Positions 24,790-33,458 of a stretch of DNA of 57,806 nt are shown here, one piece after another. The notes under the pieces are model-generated. The model was not told where the DNA came from. It did no database searches and worked only from the letters and a program-made list of their open reading frames with translations. Each line of letters opens with the position of its first letter. Position 1 is the stretch's first letter. The stretch is from Clostridium sp. GTDB taxonomy: Bacteria; Bacillota; Clostridia; Lachnospirales; Lachnospiraceae. A program made the translations under genes and the position numbers. The stretch is from NCBI GenBank assembly GCA_023664325.1, contig JAMPFS010000014.1, forward strand, positions 1 to 57,806. The letters run 5' to 3'.

Positions 24790-25518
24790 CTAGAGTCCAA
24801 GCGCCGCCTTCGCCAGCTGATCCGCCATTTCATTATATTCTATACCGGTGTGCGCTTCCACTTTCACAAAATGAATGCAGATCTCCTTTTTCTTTTCCTC
24901 AATAAATTCCTTATACGCAATCGTTCCTCTTTTGGTTGCCTTCCACTCACCGGTTGCCCATTTTTCAATTCCTTCATAATCATAATAAATGGTGATTTCC
25001 TCATATCCATGTTCCACTGCCCATGAAATGGCGCACTCGCTTCCCAAAATCTCGCCCGCTACATTGCGCATCGTGACAAACTCCTCGTTGTTGCCCCTGC
25101 CATTTAACTTGATGACCTCATCTTCAAAAACCAGCACACATCCGTATGCATAGGCACGCTTGCTGTGTTCATAGCTGCCATCTACATAGGCAACCAGATG
25201 TCCTGCTGTACTAATCGGGGAAACCATTTTACTCTCTTTTCCCTCTTTGCTAAAACCTTTTTTCAGAATAGAACCGATCTGCACAGTATCCACCCCTTCC
25301 ATCCAATCATCTAAGACCATCTGCCTGTCAACACCGGAAGAACTGCTCCCCGTCGATGCTCCGCCTGCCAACTCCATAAATGCCTCTGCTTCTTCCGGTG
25401 TTTGGAAACTCTTATATACCGCTCCCGGAAAATGTTCGACCTGCGCTTTACAGTCCTCCCATGTCAAATAAATTCCCGGCATCTTTCCCTTTGCCACTGC
25501 ATAATATTTTTGTTTCAT
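24790..25518 (-). CDS. rnhA: Ribonuclease H1 with N-terminal hybrid-binding domain
   Basis: This 242-residue RNase H removes RNA from RNA-DNA hybrids. The N-terminus (KYYAVAKGKMPGIYLTWEDCKAQVEHFPGA at about 4-33) is the RNase H1 hybrid-binding domain. The catalytic domain has AYVDGSYEHSKR (first Asp), GEILGSECAI (Glu), IYYDYEGIEKW (second Asp) and EYNEMADQLAK (last Asp). A 30-residue linker joins them. It is 35 bases upstream of deoC on the same strand. Confidence 0.93.
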   Translation of the reverse strand: MKQKYYAVAKGKMPGIYLTWEDCKAQVEHFPGAVYKSFQTPEEAEAFMELAGGASTGSSSSGVDRQMVLDDWMEGVDTVQIGSILKKGFSKEGKESKMVSPISTAGHLVAYVDGSYEHSKRAYAYGCVLVFEDEVIKLNGRGNNEEFVTMRNVAGEILGSECAISWAVEHGYEEITIYYDYEGIEKWATGEWKATKRGTIAYKEFIEEKKKEICIHFVKVEAHTGIEYNEMADQLAKAALGL

Positions 25519-25600
25519 ACATAATCCCCGCTATCTTTACAGCCCATTACATTAAAACTGCTATGCTTATGTTACCATTTTTTTTGAATCATAGCAATCG

Positions 25601-27895
25601 CTACTGTGGCAGCTTATTTAATTTTTCTACAATTTCATCAATCATGTCCGGGGTGATTTTCCCATCCGCAAAAGAAATGGCAGCCCGAAGCGGAGTAAAC
25701 ATTGCCATCGCCTCATTCATCTCTTTGGAGATTGCCTCTGCGGCAGCGCTTTCCTCCTCTTCCGATACACACATATCACCCATGCCATTTGCCTCACGCC
25801 ATGGCTTCAAAATTTCCAATGCTTCTTCACTGGTCGGCAAATCTGCAAAAATCGTATTTGCCGTATATACAACCTGTTTTTTCCTAGTTCCATTTACAAC
25901 GACAGTCTCAGAAAGCACAATGTCTTCTGAAGATTTCCCAATCATGATTTCAAACTCACCGGATTCCACATTCCAGTCCTTCATCTCCGGCTCATAGTAG
26001 GCAAATGCGCGGCTGTCCAATGTAAAGGTAACCGTTTTTGTTTCACCGGGATTTAATGCCACCTTCTCGAACCCCTTCAATTCTTTGACCGGACGGATCA
26101 CCGTGCTTTCCTGATCCGCCACAAAAAGTTCCACAATCTCTTTTCCTGCCATCTTACCGGTATTGGTTACATCTACACTGACCGTCACCGTTTCCTGATC
26201 CGAAAACTCCTTCTTATCAACTGTGAGATTACTGTACTCAAAGGTGGTATACGACAGCCCAAAGCCAAACGGGAACATAACCGGCATATTTTTCTTGTCA
26301 TAGTAACGGTATCCAACAAAGATACCCTCTGTATAATTTACCGTATCACCGGAACCAAATCCACTCAGATAAGACGGATTATCCTCTAACTGGTACGGGA
26401 ACGTCTCTGCTAACTTTGCGCTTGGATTCACATCACCAAACAAAATATCCACCGTTGCTCCGCCAACAGCCTCGCCGCCGAGATAAGCTTCCAAAATGCC
26501 CTTGACCTCATTTACCCAGGGCATCTCAATAGCGGAACCATTGTGAAGAACCACTACTGTATTTGGCTGCACCTTTAAAATCTCATCAATCAGATGATTC
26601 TGGCACTCCGGCATCCGCATATGCGCACGGTCAAAGCCCTCCGATTCAAATGCATCCGGGAGGCCTGCAAACACCACGGCAATCTCTGCCTCTGATGCTG
26701 CCTTTACTGCCTCTGCCTCAAGCGCCTCATCCACTGCATCTGCCTTATCATCAAACCCCTTTGCAAATGTTACATTGGAAATCCCTGCTTCCCTCACTGC
26801 ATCCATTGCCGAAGTTACATACTTACAGTTAATGTGCGAACTTCCGCCTCCCTGAAACCGTGGTTTTTCTGCATACTTCCCAATAAATGCCACCCTCGAA
26901 TCCTTAGAAAGCGGTAAAATATCATCCTCATTTTTCAGAAGAACAATGGTCTCATGGGCAATCTGCCTTGCCATCTCATGATCTGCTTTCAGATCGAATA
27001 CTGCATGTTCATTCTGATTTTCCACAAACCGGTACACGATATTCAAAATTCTTTCGCAGGCAGCATCTAACACTTCTTCCGAAAGGGTTCCATTTTGAAC
27101 AGCCTCCACAATCTTAGCATCACGGACTCCCGCAGATGCAGGCATCTCTAAATCAAGACCTGCCTTCAACGCATTGACACGGTCGCTGACCGCGCCCCAG
27201 TCACTGACTACAATACCATCAAAGCCCCAGTCATCACGCAGGATATCCGTAAGAAACTCCCTGTTCTCACCCACATACTCACCATTTACCCTGTTGTACG
27301 AACTCATCACAGTCCACGGCTTTGCATGCCTCACAGCACCCTCGAAGGCACCCAGATAAATCTCATGAAGCGCACGCTCATCTATCACTGCATTTACAGA
27401 CATCCTTCTGGTTTCCTGGTTATTTGCCAGAAAATGTTTAATACTTGTTCCCACATGTTTACTTTGCACACCATTGATATGCGCGGTTGCAATCTCTGTT
27501 GCCAGATATGGATCCTCGGAATAATACTCAAAATTACGACCACAGAGAGGGGAACGTTTGATGTTTACAGCAGGCCCTAAAATGACACTGACATTTTCCG
27601 CCTGACACTCATTTCCTAAAACTTCACCCATTTTCCCAATCAACTCCCTGTTAAAGGACGTTGCTGCGCCACAGCCGGCAGGAAAACAAACTGCTTTAAT
27701 ACTCTCATTTACACCTAAATGATCCGCCTCCTGATCCTGCTTGCGGAGTCCGTGAGGGCCGTCAGATACCATCACATTTGGAATCCCCAGACGTTCTACA
27801 GCCTTGCTGTGCCAGAAATCACTGCCGGAACAAAGCCCTGCTTTCTCCTCCAATGTCATCTTGCCTACCAGTTCTTTCAATTCTTCCATTTTCAT
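25601..27895 (-). CDS. GH3 beta-glucosidase
   Basis: This 764-residue cytoplasmic enzyme (no signal peptide) has the GH3 N-terminal barrel, with KHFLANNQE and the nucleophile in VVSDWGAV, the (alpha/beta)6 sandwich domain (VVLLKNE...LPL), and a C-terminal fibronectin type III-like domain (TVSVDVTNTG). It should release terminal beta-glucose or related sugars from oligosaccharides. ATG 27895 lies nine bases after AGGAGG (27905-27910). An open frame upstream is repeat-derived and not part of the protein. A repeat element (27924-28251) has inserted 28 bases before the start. Confidence 0.93.
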   Translation of the reverse strand: MKMEELKELVGKMTLEEKAGLCSGSDFWHSKAVERLGIPNVMVSDGPHGLRKQDQEADHLGVNESIKAVCFPAGCGAATSFNRELIGKMGEVLGNECQAENVSVILGPAVNIKRSPLCGRNFEYYSEDPYLATEIATAHINGVQSKHVGTSIKHFLANNQETRRMSVNAVIDERALHEIYLGAFEGAVRHAKPWTVMSSYNRVNGEYVGENREFLTDILRDDWGFDGIVVSDWGAVSDRVNALKAGLDLEMPASAGVRDAKIVEAVQNGTLSEEVLDAACERILNIVYRFVENQNEHAVFDLKADHEMARQIAHETIVLLKNEDDILPLSKDSRVAFIGKYAEKPRFQGGGSSHINCKYVTSAMDAVREAGISNVTFAKGFDDKADAVDEALEAEAVKAASEAEIAVVFAGLPDAFESEGFDRAHMRMPECQNHLIDEILKVQPNTVVVLHNGSAIEMPWVNEVKGILEAYLGGEAVGGATVDILFGDVNPSAKLAETFPYQLEDNPSYLSGFGSGDTVNYTEGIFVGYRYYDKKNMPVMFPFGFGLSYTTFEYSNLTVDKKEFSDQETVTVSVDVTNTGKMAGKEIVELFVADQESTVIRPVKELKGFEKVALNPGETKTVTFTLDSRAFAYYEPEMKDWNVESGEFEIMIGKSSEDIVLSETVVVNGTRKKQVVYTANTIFADLPTSEEALEILKPWREANGMGDMCVSEEEESAAAEAISKEMNEAMAMFTPLRAAISFADGKITPDMIDEIVEKLNKLPQ

Positions 27896-27923
27896 ATGAT
27901 ATAACCTCCTCGATTTTATATTG

Positions 27924-28251
27924 TAGCCATGAGCAAAACTCACTATTTCCAAAACCCAGTTGTGCAATATAGACAATATCGCAAGCAGGGTATTGGGGAG
28001 CCGTCGGTACTTGCATTGAGTACTTGGCGAGGTTCTTCCGAGCCTAGTACGAAAGTACACTTGCACACTTAGCGATACCTGTATACTTAGCGAGGCATTG
28101 CCGAGCTTAGTAGAAAGGTATGAGCTTAGTGGGCATAGTGTTACACTGCTTAGTACCGTTACGAGCGATACATAGCGCAAGCGTACCCGGCTGTGATTTG
28201 TCTATATTGCACAACGGACAGTTGCGAAAACTTAAGTTTTGCTCATGGCTA
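27924..28251 (+). mobile_element. Dispersed palindromic repeat, copy 1 (MITE-like, 8-bp flanking duplication)
   Basis: TAGCCATGAGCAAAACT (27924-27940) is exactly inverted at 28235-28251. TTATATTG flanks both sides (27916-27923 and 28252-28259), as expected for an 8-bp target duplication. Inside lies a second inverted pair, GTTGTGCAATATAGACAA, shared with the other copies. The centre is expanded with repeated GCGAGG/CCGAGC-type short hairpins, making this copy about 120 bases longer than its relatives. It has no coding capacity and lies between the GH3 and acetyltransferase genes. Confidence 0.8.
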
Positions 28252-28264
28252 TTATATTGAAAAT

Positions 28265-28876
28265 TTATTCTCTCCCAAAATTCATCATATCCGCTTCCGT
28301 AATCCGGCGGACAACTTTGCAGGGATTCCCCACTGCCAGACTGTGATCCGGAATATCTCTTGTCACCACACTACCCGCTCCAATCACACATCCATTACCG
28401 ATTGTCACGCCGCCACAAATCGTAACATTGCCGGCAATCCAGCAATTGTCACCAATGGTAATCGGTTTCCCGTACTCATAATCATACATCTGTCCATCGG
28501 GGCGCATGCGCATATTACGTTCCTGATAACACAGTGGATGCAACGGAGTCAAAATGGATACATTCGGTCCCATTAAAACATTGTCGCCAATTTTGACCGG
28601 GCATATATCCAATACCGTCAGATTGAAGTTCGCATAAAAATTCTTTCCAAGCGTGGTATAAAGCCCATAGTCAAACTGCACCGGCCCTTGCAGATATGCG
28701 CCTTCTGCATGGTTCGGAACCAGTTCTTTTAGAATCTCTTTCCGCTTTGCCACTTCATCCTCAAAAGTGTCATTGTAGATTTTACTAAGCCTGTGCGCCT
28801 TTATCCGCTGCTGTTCTAGCTCCCTGTCACTCGGATCGTAAATCTCTCCTGCCAACATTTTCTCTCTTTCTGTCAT
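28265..28876 (-). CDS. Maltose/galactoside O-acetyltransferase family protein
   Basis: This 203-residue protein has an N-terminal Mac domain (MTEREKMLAGEIYDPSD...) and a left-handed beta-helix of hexapeptide repeats (KIGDNVLMGPNVSIL, ITIGDNCWIAGNVTICGGVTIGNGCVIGAGSVV). The catalytic His is in LTPLHPL. It transfers acetyl from acetyl-CoA to a sugar hydroxyl; the sugar is not predictable. ATG 28876 follows GGAGGAAGG. A repeat copy begins 27 bases upstream of the start. Confidence 0.92.
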   Translation of the reverse strand: MTEREKMLAGEIYDPSDRELEQQRIKAHRLSKIYNDTFEDEVAKRKEILKELVPNHAEGAYLQGPVQFDYGLYTTLGKNFYANFNLTVLDICPVKIGDNVLMGPNVSILTPLHPLCYQERNMRMRPDGQMYDYEYGKPITIGDNCWIAGNVTICGGVTIGNGCVIGAGSVVTRDIPDHSLAVGNPCKVVRRITEADMMNFGRE

Positions 28877-28902
28877 CCGCCTTCCTCCCAGTATCATATT
28901 AT

Positions 28903-29113
28903 TAGAGGCAATTGCGAAACTCTGTTCATTCTATATCATGGTTGTGCAACATATACAAATCCATAAGCAGGTACTTTGGAACCGTTGGTACTTAGGTGCC
29001 GTATTTTGGCACCTTATGTACCATTACGAGTGACAAGTAGCAAAAGCGTGCCAGCGTTGGATTGTATATGTTGCGCAACCAAAGAAAGAGAAAAGGGAGT
29101 TTTGCAATTGTTA
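28903..29113 (+). mobile_element. Dispersed palindromic repeat, copy 2
   Basis: The ends GCAATTGCGAAACTC (28908-28922) and GAGTTTTGCAATTG (29097-29110) are inverted relatives, and the inner pair GGTTGTGCAACATATAC / GTATATGTTGCGCAACC corresponds to the inner arms of the other copies. The centre carries GGTACTTAGGTGCCGTA...GGCACCTTATGTACC, also found in copy 4. No clear target duplication remains. Between this copy and the small gene at 29410 I see only a peptide-like remnant ending at 29302 and a promoter. Confidence 0.7.
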
Positions 29114-29333
29114 ATAATAAGAATACTCCATTTTTCTTGTCTTGAATATCAATTTTTGATATCATTATATAACAATCCTGCATAGCTGGGGTTTTAAGAG
29201 GAAAAGAGAGAAAACTTCCGGGAAGGTTTTGGGATTGATCGGATTGGCTGCACTGTGCATTTATCTGTTTGTGAAAAAATATCAGGAGCATAAAAACCGA
29301 TGAAGAAAGTGAACAGCATGTCCGATAATGGAA

Positions 29334-29362
29334 TAGACTTTATATTTTGAATATGATATACT
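29334..29362 (+). promoter_or_regulatory. Candidate promoter for the small gene at 29410
   Basis: TAGACT (29334-29339) and TATACT (29357-29362) are 17 bases apart, 48 bases before the start codon. Confidence 0.45.
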
Positions 29363-29409
29363 TATTTTGCAGCTATCAAAGTCACAATTAAAGAAAGCAG
29401 GTGATTTAT

Positions 29410-29592
29410 ATGACAGAAAAGGAAATGTTGCAAAAAAATATTGAAGATTTTTCCAGAATACAAGATTGGATGCAATTAGCCGATAAAGATTCGGATGTAT
29501 ATAAGGCAATGAGGAGACGATATATTGAATTGAAAGTAATCTTAACTGCTTTTGGCATCAATCTGACAGAATTGGATATCATTAAAGAATGA
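29410..29592 (+). CDS. Small helical protein of unknown function
   Basis: This 60-residue, charged, helix-rich protein (IEDFSRIQDWMQLADKDSD...VILTAFGINLTELDIIKE) has no membrane span. ATG 29410 follows GCAGGTG; a GTG at 29401 is less likely. It has its own candidate promoter and a terminator, so it looks like an independent small gene. I recognise no family. Confidence 0.6.
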   Translation: MTEKEMLQKNIEDFSRIQDWMQLADKDSDVYKAMRRRYIELKVILTAFGINLTELDIIKE

Positions 29593-29602
29593 ATATACGA
29601 AG

Positions 29603-29633
29603 AAAGGACACAGGGCAATAGGCTGTGTCCTTT
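29603..29633. terminator. Bidirectional terminator
   Basis: AAAGGACACAG (29603-29613) pairs perfectly with CTGTGTCCTTT (29623-29633). It serves the small gene on the plus strand and the DUF362 gene ending at 29666 on the minus strand, where TTTCTTCG follows. Confidence 0.75.
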
Positions 29634-29665
29634 GCATATGGTACCATTCTGTCTCCTGTATCGGG

Positions 29666-30529
29666 TTACACGGTGATAAGCTCGTATTCTCTGGAACCGA
29701 TTCCCAAAGCCGCTGCCGCCTCAATGGTGTGTATGCCGTTGCGGGATTCGATACGCTCAATTAAATGATCCCTGCCCGGGTCATCTGCGGCATATACCAA
29801 ATCAATGCATGCCTGGTCAATGGCAACCGGATCAAGCGAAACCAGTATGCCGATATCCTGCATACAAGGGTCTTCCGCCACGGCACAGCAGTCACAGTCC
29901 ACGGACATATTTTTCATGACATTGACATAAATTGCCTTGTCTTTAAAATAGTCAGTGATCGAAGCTGCGGCATCTGCCATAGACTCTAAAAAGGAGTCAT
30001 GGTCTGCCGTCCACATTTCGTCCGGTACGCCGGCACCGTGAATATACGCTTTGCCATAAGAGGATGCGATACCGATGGAAAGCTGTTTTAAGGCTCCGCC
30101 ATAACCACCCATAGGATGTCCCTTGAAATGGGAGAGAACCAGCAAAGAATCATAATTGGCAAGATTCTTGCCGACATAGTTCTTTTTGATGCATTTGCCG
30201 TTCGGAATGTCGAGTTCCAAATCAGGCCCCTCTGCATCCATCAGATCTACCTGGAAATATTTGTTCCAACCGTGTTTTTCGATTGTGATTAAATGTTTTT
30301 CTGTGGTGTTGCGCTCACCGTCATAAGCGGTATTGCACTCGACAACCGTTCCGCCAACGTCGTCAATGACCGGCTGCCAAAATTCCGGTTTTAAAAAGTT
30401 CTGGTTTCCTACCTCGCCGGAGTGAAGCTTGATGGCGACTTTTCCCGGTAATGTCTTGTCGGTCATCCGGTAAAGCTCCAAAACTTTATCGGGAGTGATG
30501 GTTTTCGTAAAGAATACTTTTGATTTCAT
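29666..30529 (-). CDS. DUF362 domain-containing protein
   Basis: This 287-residue cytoplasmic protein matches the DUF362 family: KVAIKLHSGEVGNQNFLKPEF, AYDGERNTTE, SHFKGHPMGGYGGALKQLSIG and NVMKNMSVDCDCCAVAEDPCMQDIGILVSLDPVAIDQA. The clustered cysteines (CDCC...C) could bind a metal or Fe-S centre, and many family members carry ferredoxin domains, though this one has no separate ferredoxin module. The biochemical role is unknown. ATG 30529 lies behind GGAGG at good spacing. Confidence 0.85.
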   Translation of the reverse strand: MKSKVFFTKTITPDKVLELYRMTDKTLPGKVAIKLHSGEVGNQNFLKPEFWQPVIDDVGGTVVECNTAYDGERNTTEKHLITIEKHGWNKYFQVDLMDAEGPDLELDIPNGKCIKKNYVGKNLANYDSLLVLSHFKGHPMGGYGGALKQLSIGIASSYGKAYIHGAGVPDEMWTADHDSFLESMADAAASITDYFKDKAIYVNVMKNMSVDCDCCAVAEDPCMQDIGILVSLDPVAIDQACIDLVYAADDPGRDHLIERIESRNGIHTIEAAAALGIGSREYELITV

Positions 30530-30632
30530 ATAAGCCTCCATTTCTAAACTTAAGGTTTTCTGGTATAATCATTCTATCAAAAAATATGAAACTATGCCAG
30601 CGTTATTATATAATTGTCTAATAACTTAAATA

Positions 30633-30840
30633 TAGGCATTTGCGAAACTCCTGATTTCCAAAATCTAGTTGTGCAATATAAACAATATCATAAGCCAGGT
30701 GCTTTGGAGCCGCCAGCGCTTAGTGAGGTTTTTTCGAGCTTAGCGCTGTTGCGAGCGACAAGCAGCGCAAGCGTGCCTGCATTGATATTGTCTATATTGT
30801 ACAACGGACAGTTGCGAAAATGGTGTTTCGCAATTGTCTA
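30633..30840 (+). mobile_element. Dispersed palindromic repeat, copy 3
   Basis: The outer ends are TAGGCATTTGCGAAACTCC (30633) and, inverted, GTTTCGCAATTGTCTA (ends 30840). The inner arms GTTGTGCAATATAAACAATAT and ATATTGTCTATATTGTACAAC pair. A related 21-base stretch (AATTGTCTAAYRACYTAAATA) stands on both sides, at 30611-30631 and from 30832. The copy fills most of the 30530-30871 gap and ends 31 bases before the AraC start codon. Confidence 0.75.
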
Positions 30841-30871
30841 ACGACCTAAATAAATAGAAAGGAGCGCATCT

Positions 30872-31861
30872 ATGACAGATATTCACGTACCCGCCTCAAA
30901 GGAATCCGAATACCGCCAACGCCAACGCCAGCGCCAAGCTCATATGGTGATTGGTGACAACTTATTGGAAACCATCGAATACAATGAACCTACCACGCCA
31001 ATCAAAGCCGCCATTTCCTATTTATCCGATTATCCAAATGGAATCCTGCCCTGCCACTGGCATAAGGAGATCGAATGTATTGTCGTATTAGACGGTCAAC
31101 TCAATTACTATGTCAACGACCAGACCTATCCGCTGCATGCCGGCGAGGGAATTATCGTGAATACAAACCGGCTCCATTATTGCGGCCCCTGCCCTACAGG
31201 GGAGACTCACCCGTCAAAAGGCACCTATATCATTCCGGATGAAGAAAACTGCCGCTATCTCGTTTTGCTTTTACAGCCGGACAGCCTCCGCTTTAACCGG
31301 AAAATGGAGGAAAAATATATCAACCCCCTGTTATTTGATTTGAACAGCGATGTATTTTATCTCGATCAGACCCAAATCTGGCATCAGACAGTAATCGACC
31401 AAATCCTCAAGATCTTTCATGCTGTCATGGATAAGACACCCTGCTTTGAGCTTATATCCCAAAGTCTGTTTTTCTCACTTTGGAGTATCCTCTATGAACA
31501 TACAATTGCCCAAAACGGCTTTGAATATGCAGATACCGACCCTATGAGTCCGCTTAAGAAAATGCTATCCTATATTCACGATTATTATCAGGAAAAAATT
31601 ACATTACAGGATATTGCAGAAGTCGGTATGATGTGCCAGTCGAAATGCTGCCGCCTGTTCCGTGAAAATCTTCGGCAGTCCCCGGTAGAATACCTGCAAA
31701 ATTTTCGGATTCAGCGGGGCATTTATCTGCTCGAGCATACCAACATGAATATTACAGAAATCTCTCTGGAATGTGGTTTCCGCGGTGCCAGCTATTTTAC
31801 AGAAACCTTTCGGAAAATTAATGGCATCTCGCCAAAAGAATACCGGAAACAGCTGAAATAA
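30872..31861 (+). CDS. AraC-family transcriptional regulator
   Basis: This 329-residue protein has an N-terminal cupin (about 45-130, LPCHWHKEIECIVVLDGQLNYYV...HAGEGIIVNTNRLH) that probably senses a sugar, and a C-terminal double HTH (about 228-325, ITLQDIAEVGMMCQSKCCRLFRENL...VEYLQNFRIQRG...ITEISLECGFRGASYFTETFRKINGISPKEYR). Such regulators usually activate carbohydrate genes. The nearby GH3/GH9 genes are candidates by proximity only. A repeat copy lies directly upstream. The start is preceded by AAAGGAG. Confidence 0.92.
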   Translation: MTDIHVPASKESEYRQRQRQRQAHMVIGDNLLETIEYNEPTTPIKAAISYLSDYPNGILPCHWHKEIECIVVLDGQLNYYVNDQTYPLHAGEGIIVNTNRLHYCGPCPTGETHPSKGTYIIPDEENCRYLVLLLQPDSLRFNRKMEEKYINPLLFDLNSDVFYLDQTQIWHQTVIDQILKIFHAVMDKTPCFELISQSLFFSLWSILYEHTIAQNGFEYADTDPMSPLKKMLSYIHDYYQEKITLQDIAEVGMMCQSKCCRLFRENLRQSPVEYLQNFRIQRGIYLLEHTNMNITEISLECGFRGASYFTETFRKINGISPKEYRKQLK

Positions 31862-31888
31862 ACTCTTAAATCTGCGCTGCTTCCATCT

Positions 31889-32230
31889 TCAATGTTTTGC
31901 CCTTGTTTCTTCCCATTCATCGAAGCGGGAAGCATACTGTTCGTTGAGCCACGCAACCATTTGCTCCTTGCCCTTTGCATCAAACGCAAAAGTTGCCGTT
32001 GTCTTCAACTCATCCGGTGTCGCCTCAAAGCAATATGGCTCCGGCCAGATGATTGCCTCAAATACCGCCTCGCCCTTCTTATCCGGTGAAGCCAAAAAGC
32101 AGTTCTCCATCGGATTACGCGCCAGCCTAAACCGCATTCCACGATGGCTTCCAAAATACGGCTGGGCATGCTCATACCATGTAATCCCATAGGAATCTTT
32201 ATTTTGTATCGTAATAATTTCCCGTTCCAT
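31889..32230 (-). CDS. Conserved hypothetical protein
   Basis: This 113-residue soluble protein (QNKDSYGITWYEHAQPYFGS...RMRFRLARNPMENCFLASPDKK-like beta-rich half, then a helical end AWLNEQYASRFDEWEE) has no known motif that I can name. ATG 32230 lies seven bases behind GGAG. It is 40 bases upstream of nothing on its own strand except the four-gene operon's end at 32271, which precedes it, so it could be the last gene of that operon. Confidence 0.6.
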   Translation of the reverse strand: MEREIITIQNKDSYGITWYEHAQPYFGSHRGMRFRLARNPMENCFLASPDKKGEAVFEAIIWPEPYCFEATPDELKTTATFAFDAKGKEQMVAWLNEQYASRFDEWEETRAKH

Positions 32231-32270
32231 ACCATTCTCCATTCCGTATGATCAGCAATTGTAAAATCTC

Positions 32271-33449
32271 TTAATGTTCAACCTTGATGTGGAAAATCTC
32301 AAGCTCTTTCTTCACCTGAGCCCGCAGCCCCGGATTCGCTTTCAACATTGCTTTAATTTCCCGCAGACCGTCCAGCCGAAGTTTCTCATTATAGGCAATC
32401 TGCTCACGGAGTTTTTGCCTTCTCACATTAAGGGAATGTTTGACCTCCACCATTTCCCGGCTGTCAATCAGCGCCACAGATTGCTTTGTCCAGATATCCG
32501 GATCCTTTATGCCATAGGAAAACAGCAGCTTGGACAGTTGGTCAGAAAATTGCCGCAGATCACCGCTTGACTTCTGATATTTGCGCACCTCATCCACCAT
32601 CAGCAGATACTGGTCATACAGATATTCCAACTCACGCAGGCTTTTAATGTTATACTTGCTGTACAGATATTCCAGCGTTGAGGTATTGTTAATATATTTG
32701 ATTTTTACCTTATTCATCAGGTTGATTGCACGGTTTTCCTTCATCTCGCTTAACTTAAATTCATAGGAGAGACGCTTATACAGCACCACAGACATCGCTG
32801 CAACAACAGCCACTATGAACAAAATCAGTAAAATCGGCAAAACCAGACTGGTTTTTGTGAGCATTCCAATGACTGCAAGCGTCAGCACAGAAAGTACCGC
32901 AATCAGACCAAACGACGTAATAAAGGTGCGAAGTTTCAATTGCCTTTCATCAATACTCTCCTGCAAATATTCCAAAGAATTTTTCTCTGCCTCTAAATGC
33001 TTCATATCCCGCTTGATTTTAAGATCCATGTCCTCCAATTCCTTAAGCTGTCCAAATACCTCCGAAAGATTCTTCTCTATCCCCTGAATCATGCGGAAAT
33101 TCTCATCACTGATCCGGTCATCCGAATGTAAAAATGCTGACGTTTCACTCTCTAAAAAAGCAATCCGCTTTGCGATATCCGTAATCTCCATACGGTCATT
33201 CTGCGGCAATTCCTCAATCCGCTGAATGTCCTCAAAATAGGATGTCACCATCTCGTATTCCACCCGCAAATCTTCCATCTGGTAAGTAGCATCCACAATC
33301 TGGTCGCATTTAAATGCCACATCATCACGAGGTTCATCATCCTGTTCCCGCTTCCCTGACAGAAAATTATTGATGCTCTCATATTCAAATGTCTCTTCTG
33401 TTACCTCGGTTCTTCCAAAAAAACCCCTTACGCTGCTCAACAATCCCAT
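32271..33449 (-). CDS. Membrane coiled-coil protein of the four-gene operon
   Basis: This 392-residue protein has a cytoplasmic coiled-coil half (about 50-170, Glu/Lys-rich heptads such as LEDMDLKIKRDMKHLEAEKNS), two adjacent membrane spans (about 173-222, SFGLIAVLSVLTLAVIGML and VLPILLILFIVAVVAAMSVVLY), and a second helical half to the C-terminus. No signal peptide, so both halves probably face the cytoplasm. I recognise no named family. It is the fourth gene after the 1190-residue protein, the ATPase-like protein and the helical-repeat protein, nine bases from its neighbour, and would be their membrane anchor (inference). Confidence 0.7.
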   Translation of the reverse strand: MGLLSSVRGFFGRTEVTEETFEYESINNFLSGKREQDDEPRDDVAFKCDQIVDATYQMEDLRVEYEMVTSYFEDIQRIEELPQNDRMEITDIAKRIAFLESETSAFLHSDDRISDENFRMIQGIEKNLSEVFGQLKELEDMDLKIKRDMKHLEAEKNSLEYLQESIDERQLKLRTFITSFGLIAVLSVLTLAVIGMLTKTSLVLPILLILFIVAVVAAMSVVLYKRLSYEFKLSEMKENRAINLMNKVKIKYINNTSTLEYLYSKYNIKSLRELEYLYDQYLLMVDEVRKYQKSSGDLRQFSDQLSKLLFSYGIKDPDIWTKQSVALIDSREMVEVKHSLNVRRQKLREQIAYNEKLRLDGLREIKAMLKANPGLRAQVKKELEIFHIKVEH

Positions 33450-33458
33450 ATATATCTC

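Noticed and set aside
27896..28180. N-terminal extension of the GH3 enzyme by 95 residues
   Set aside because: The extension is encoded by the repeat element, is unlike GH3 proteins, and a proper AGGAGG-ATG lies at 27895.
30782..30840. Outward promoter inside repeat copy 3
   Set aside because: TTGATA is present, but no acceptable -10 occurs at 16-18 bases, and the other copies do not conserve a promoter.
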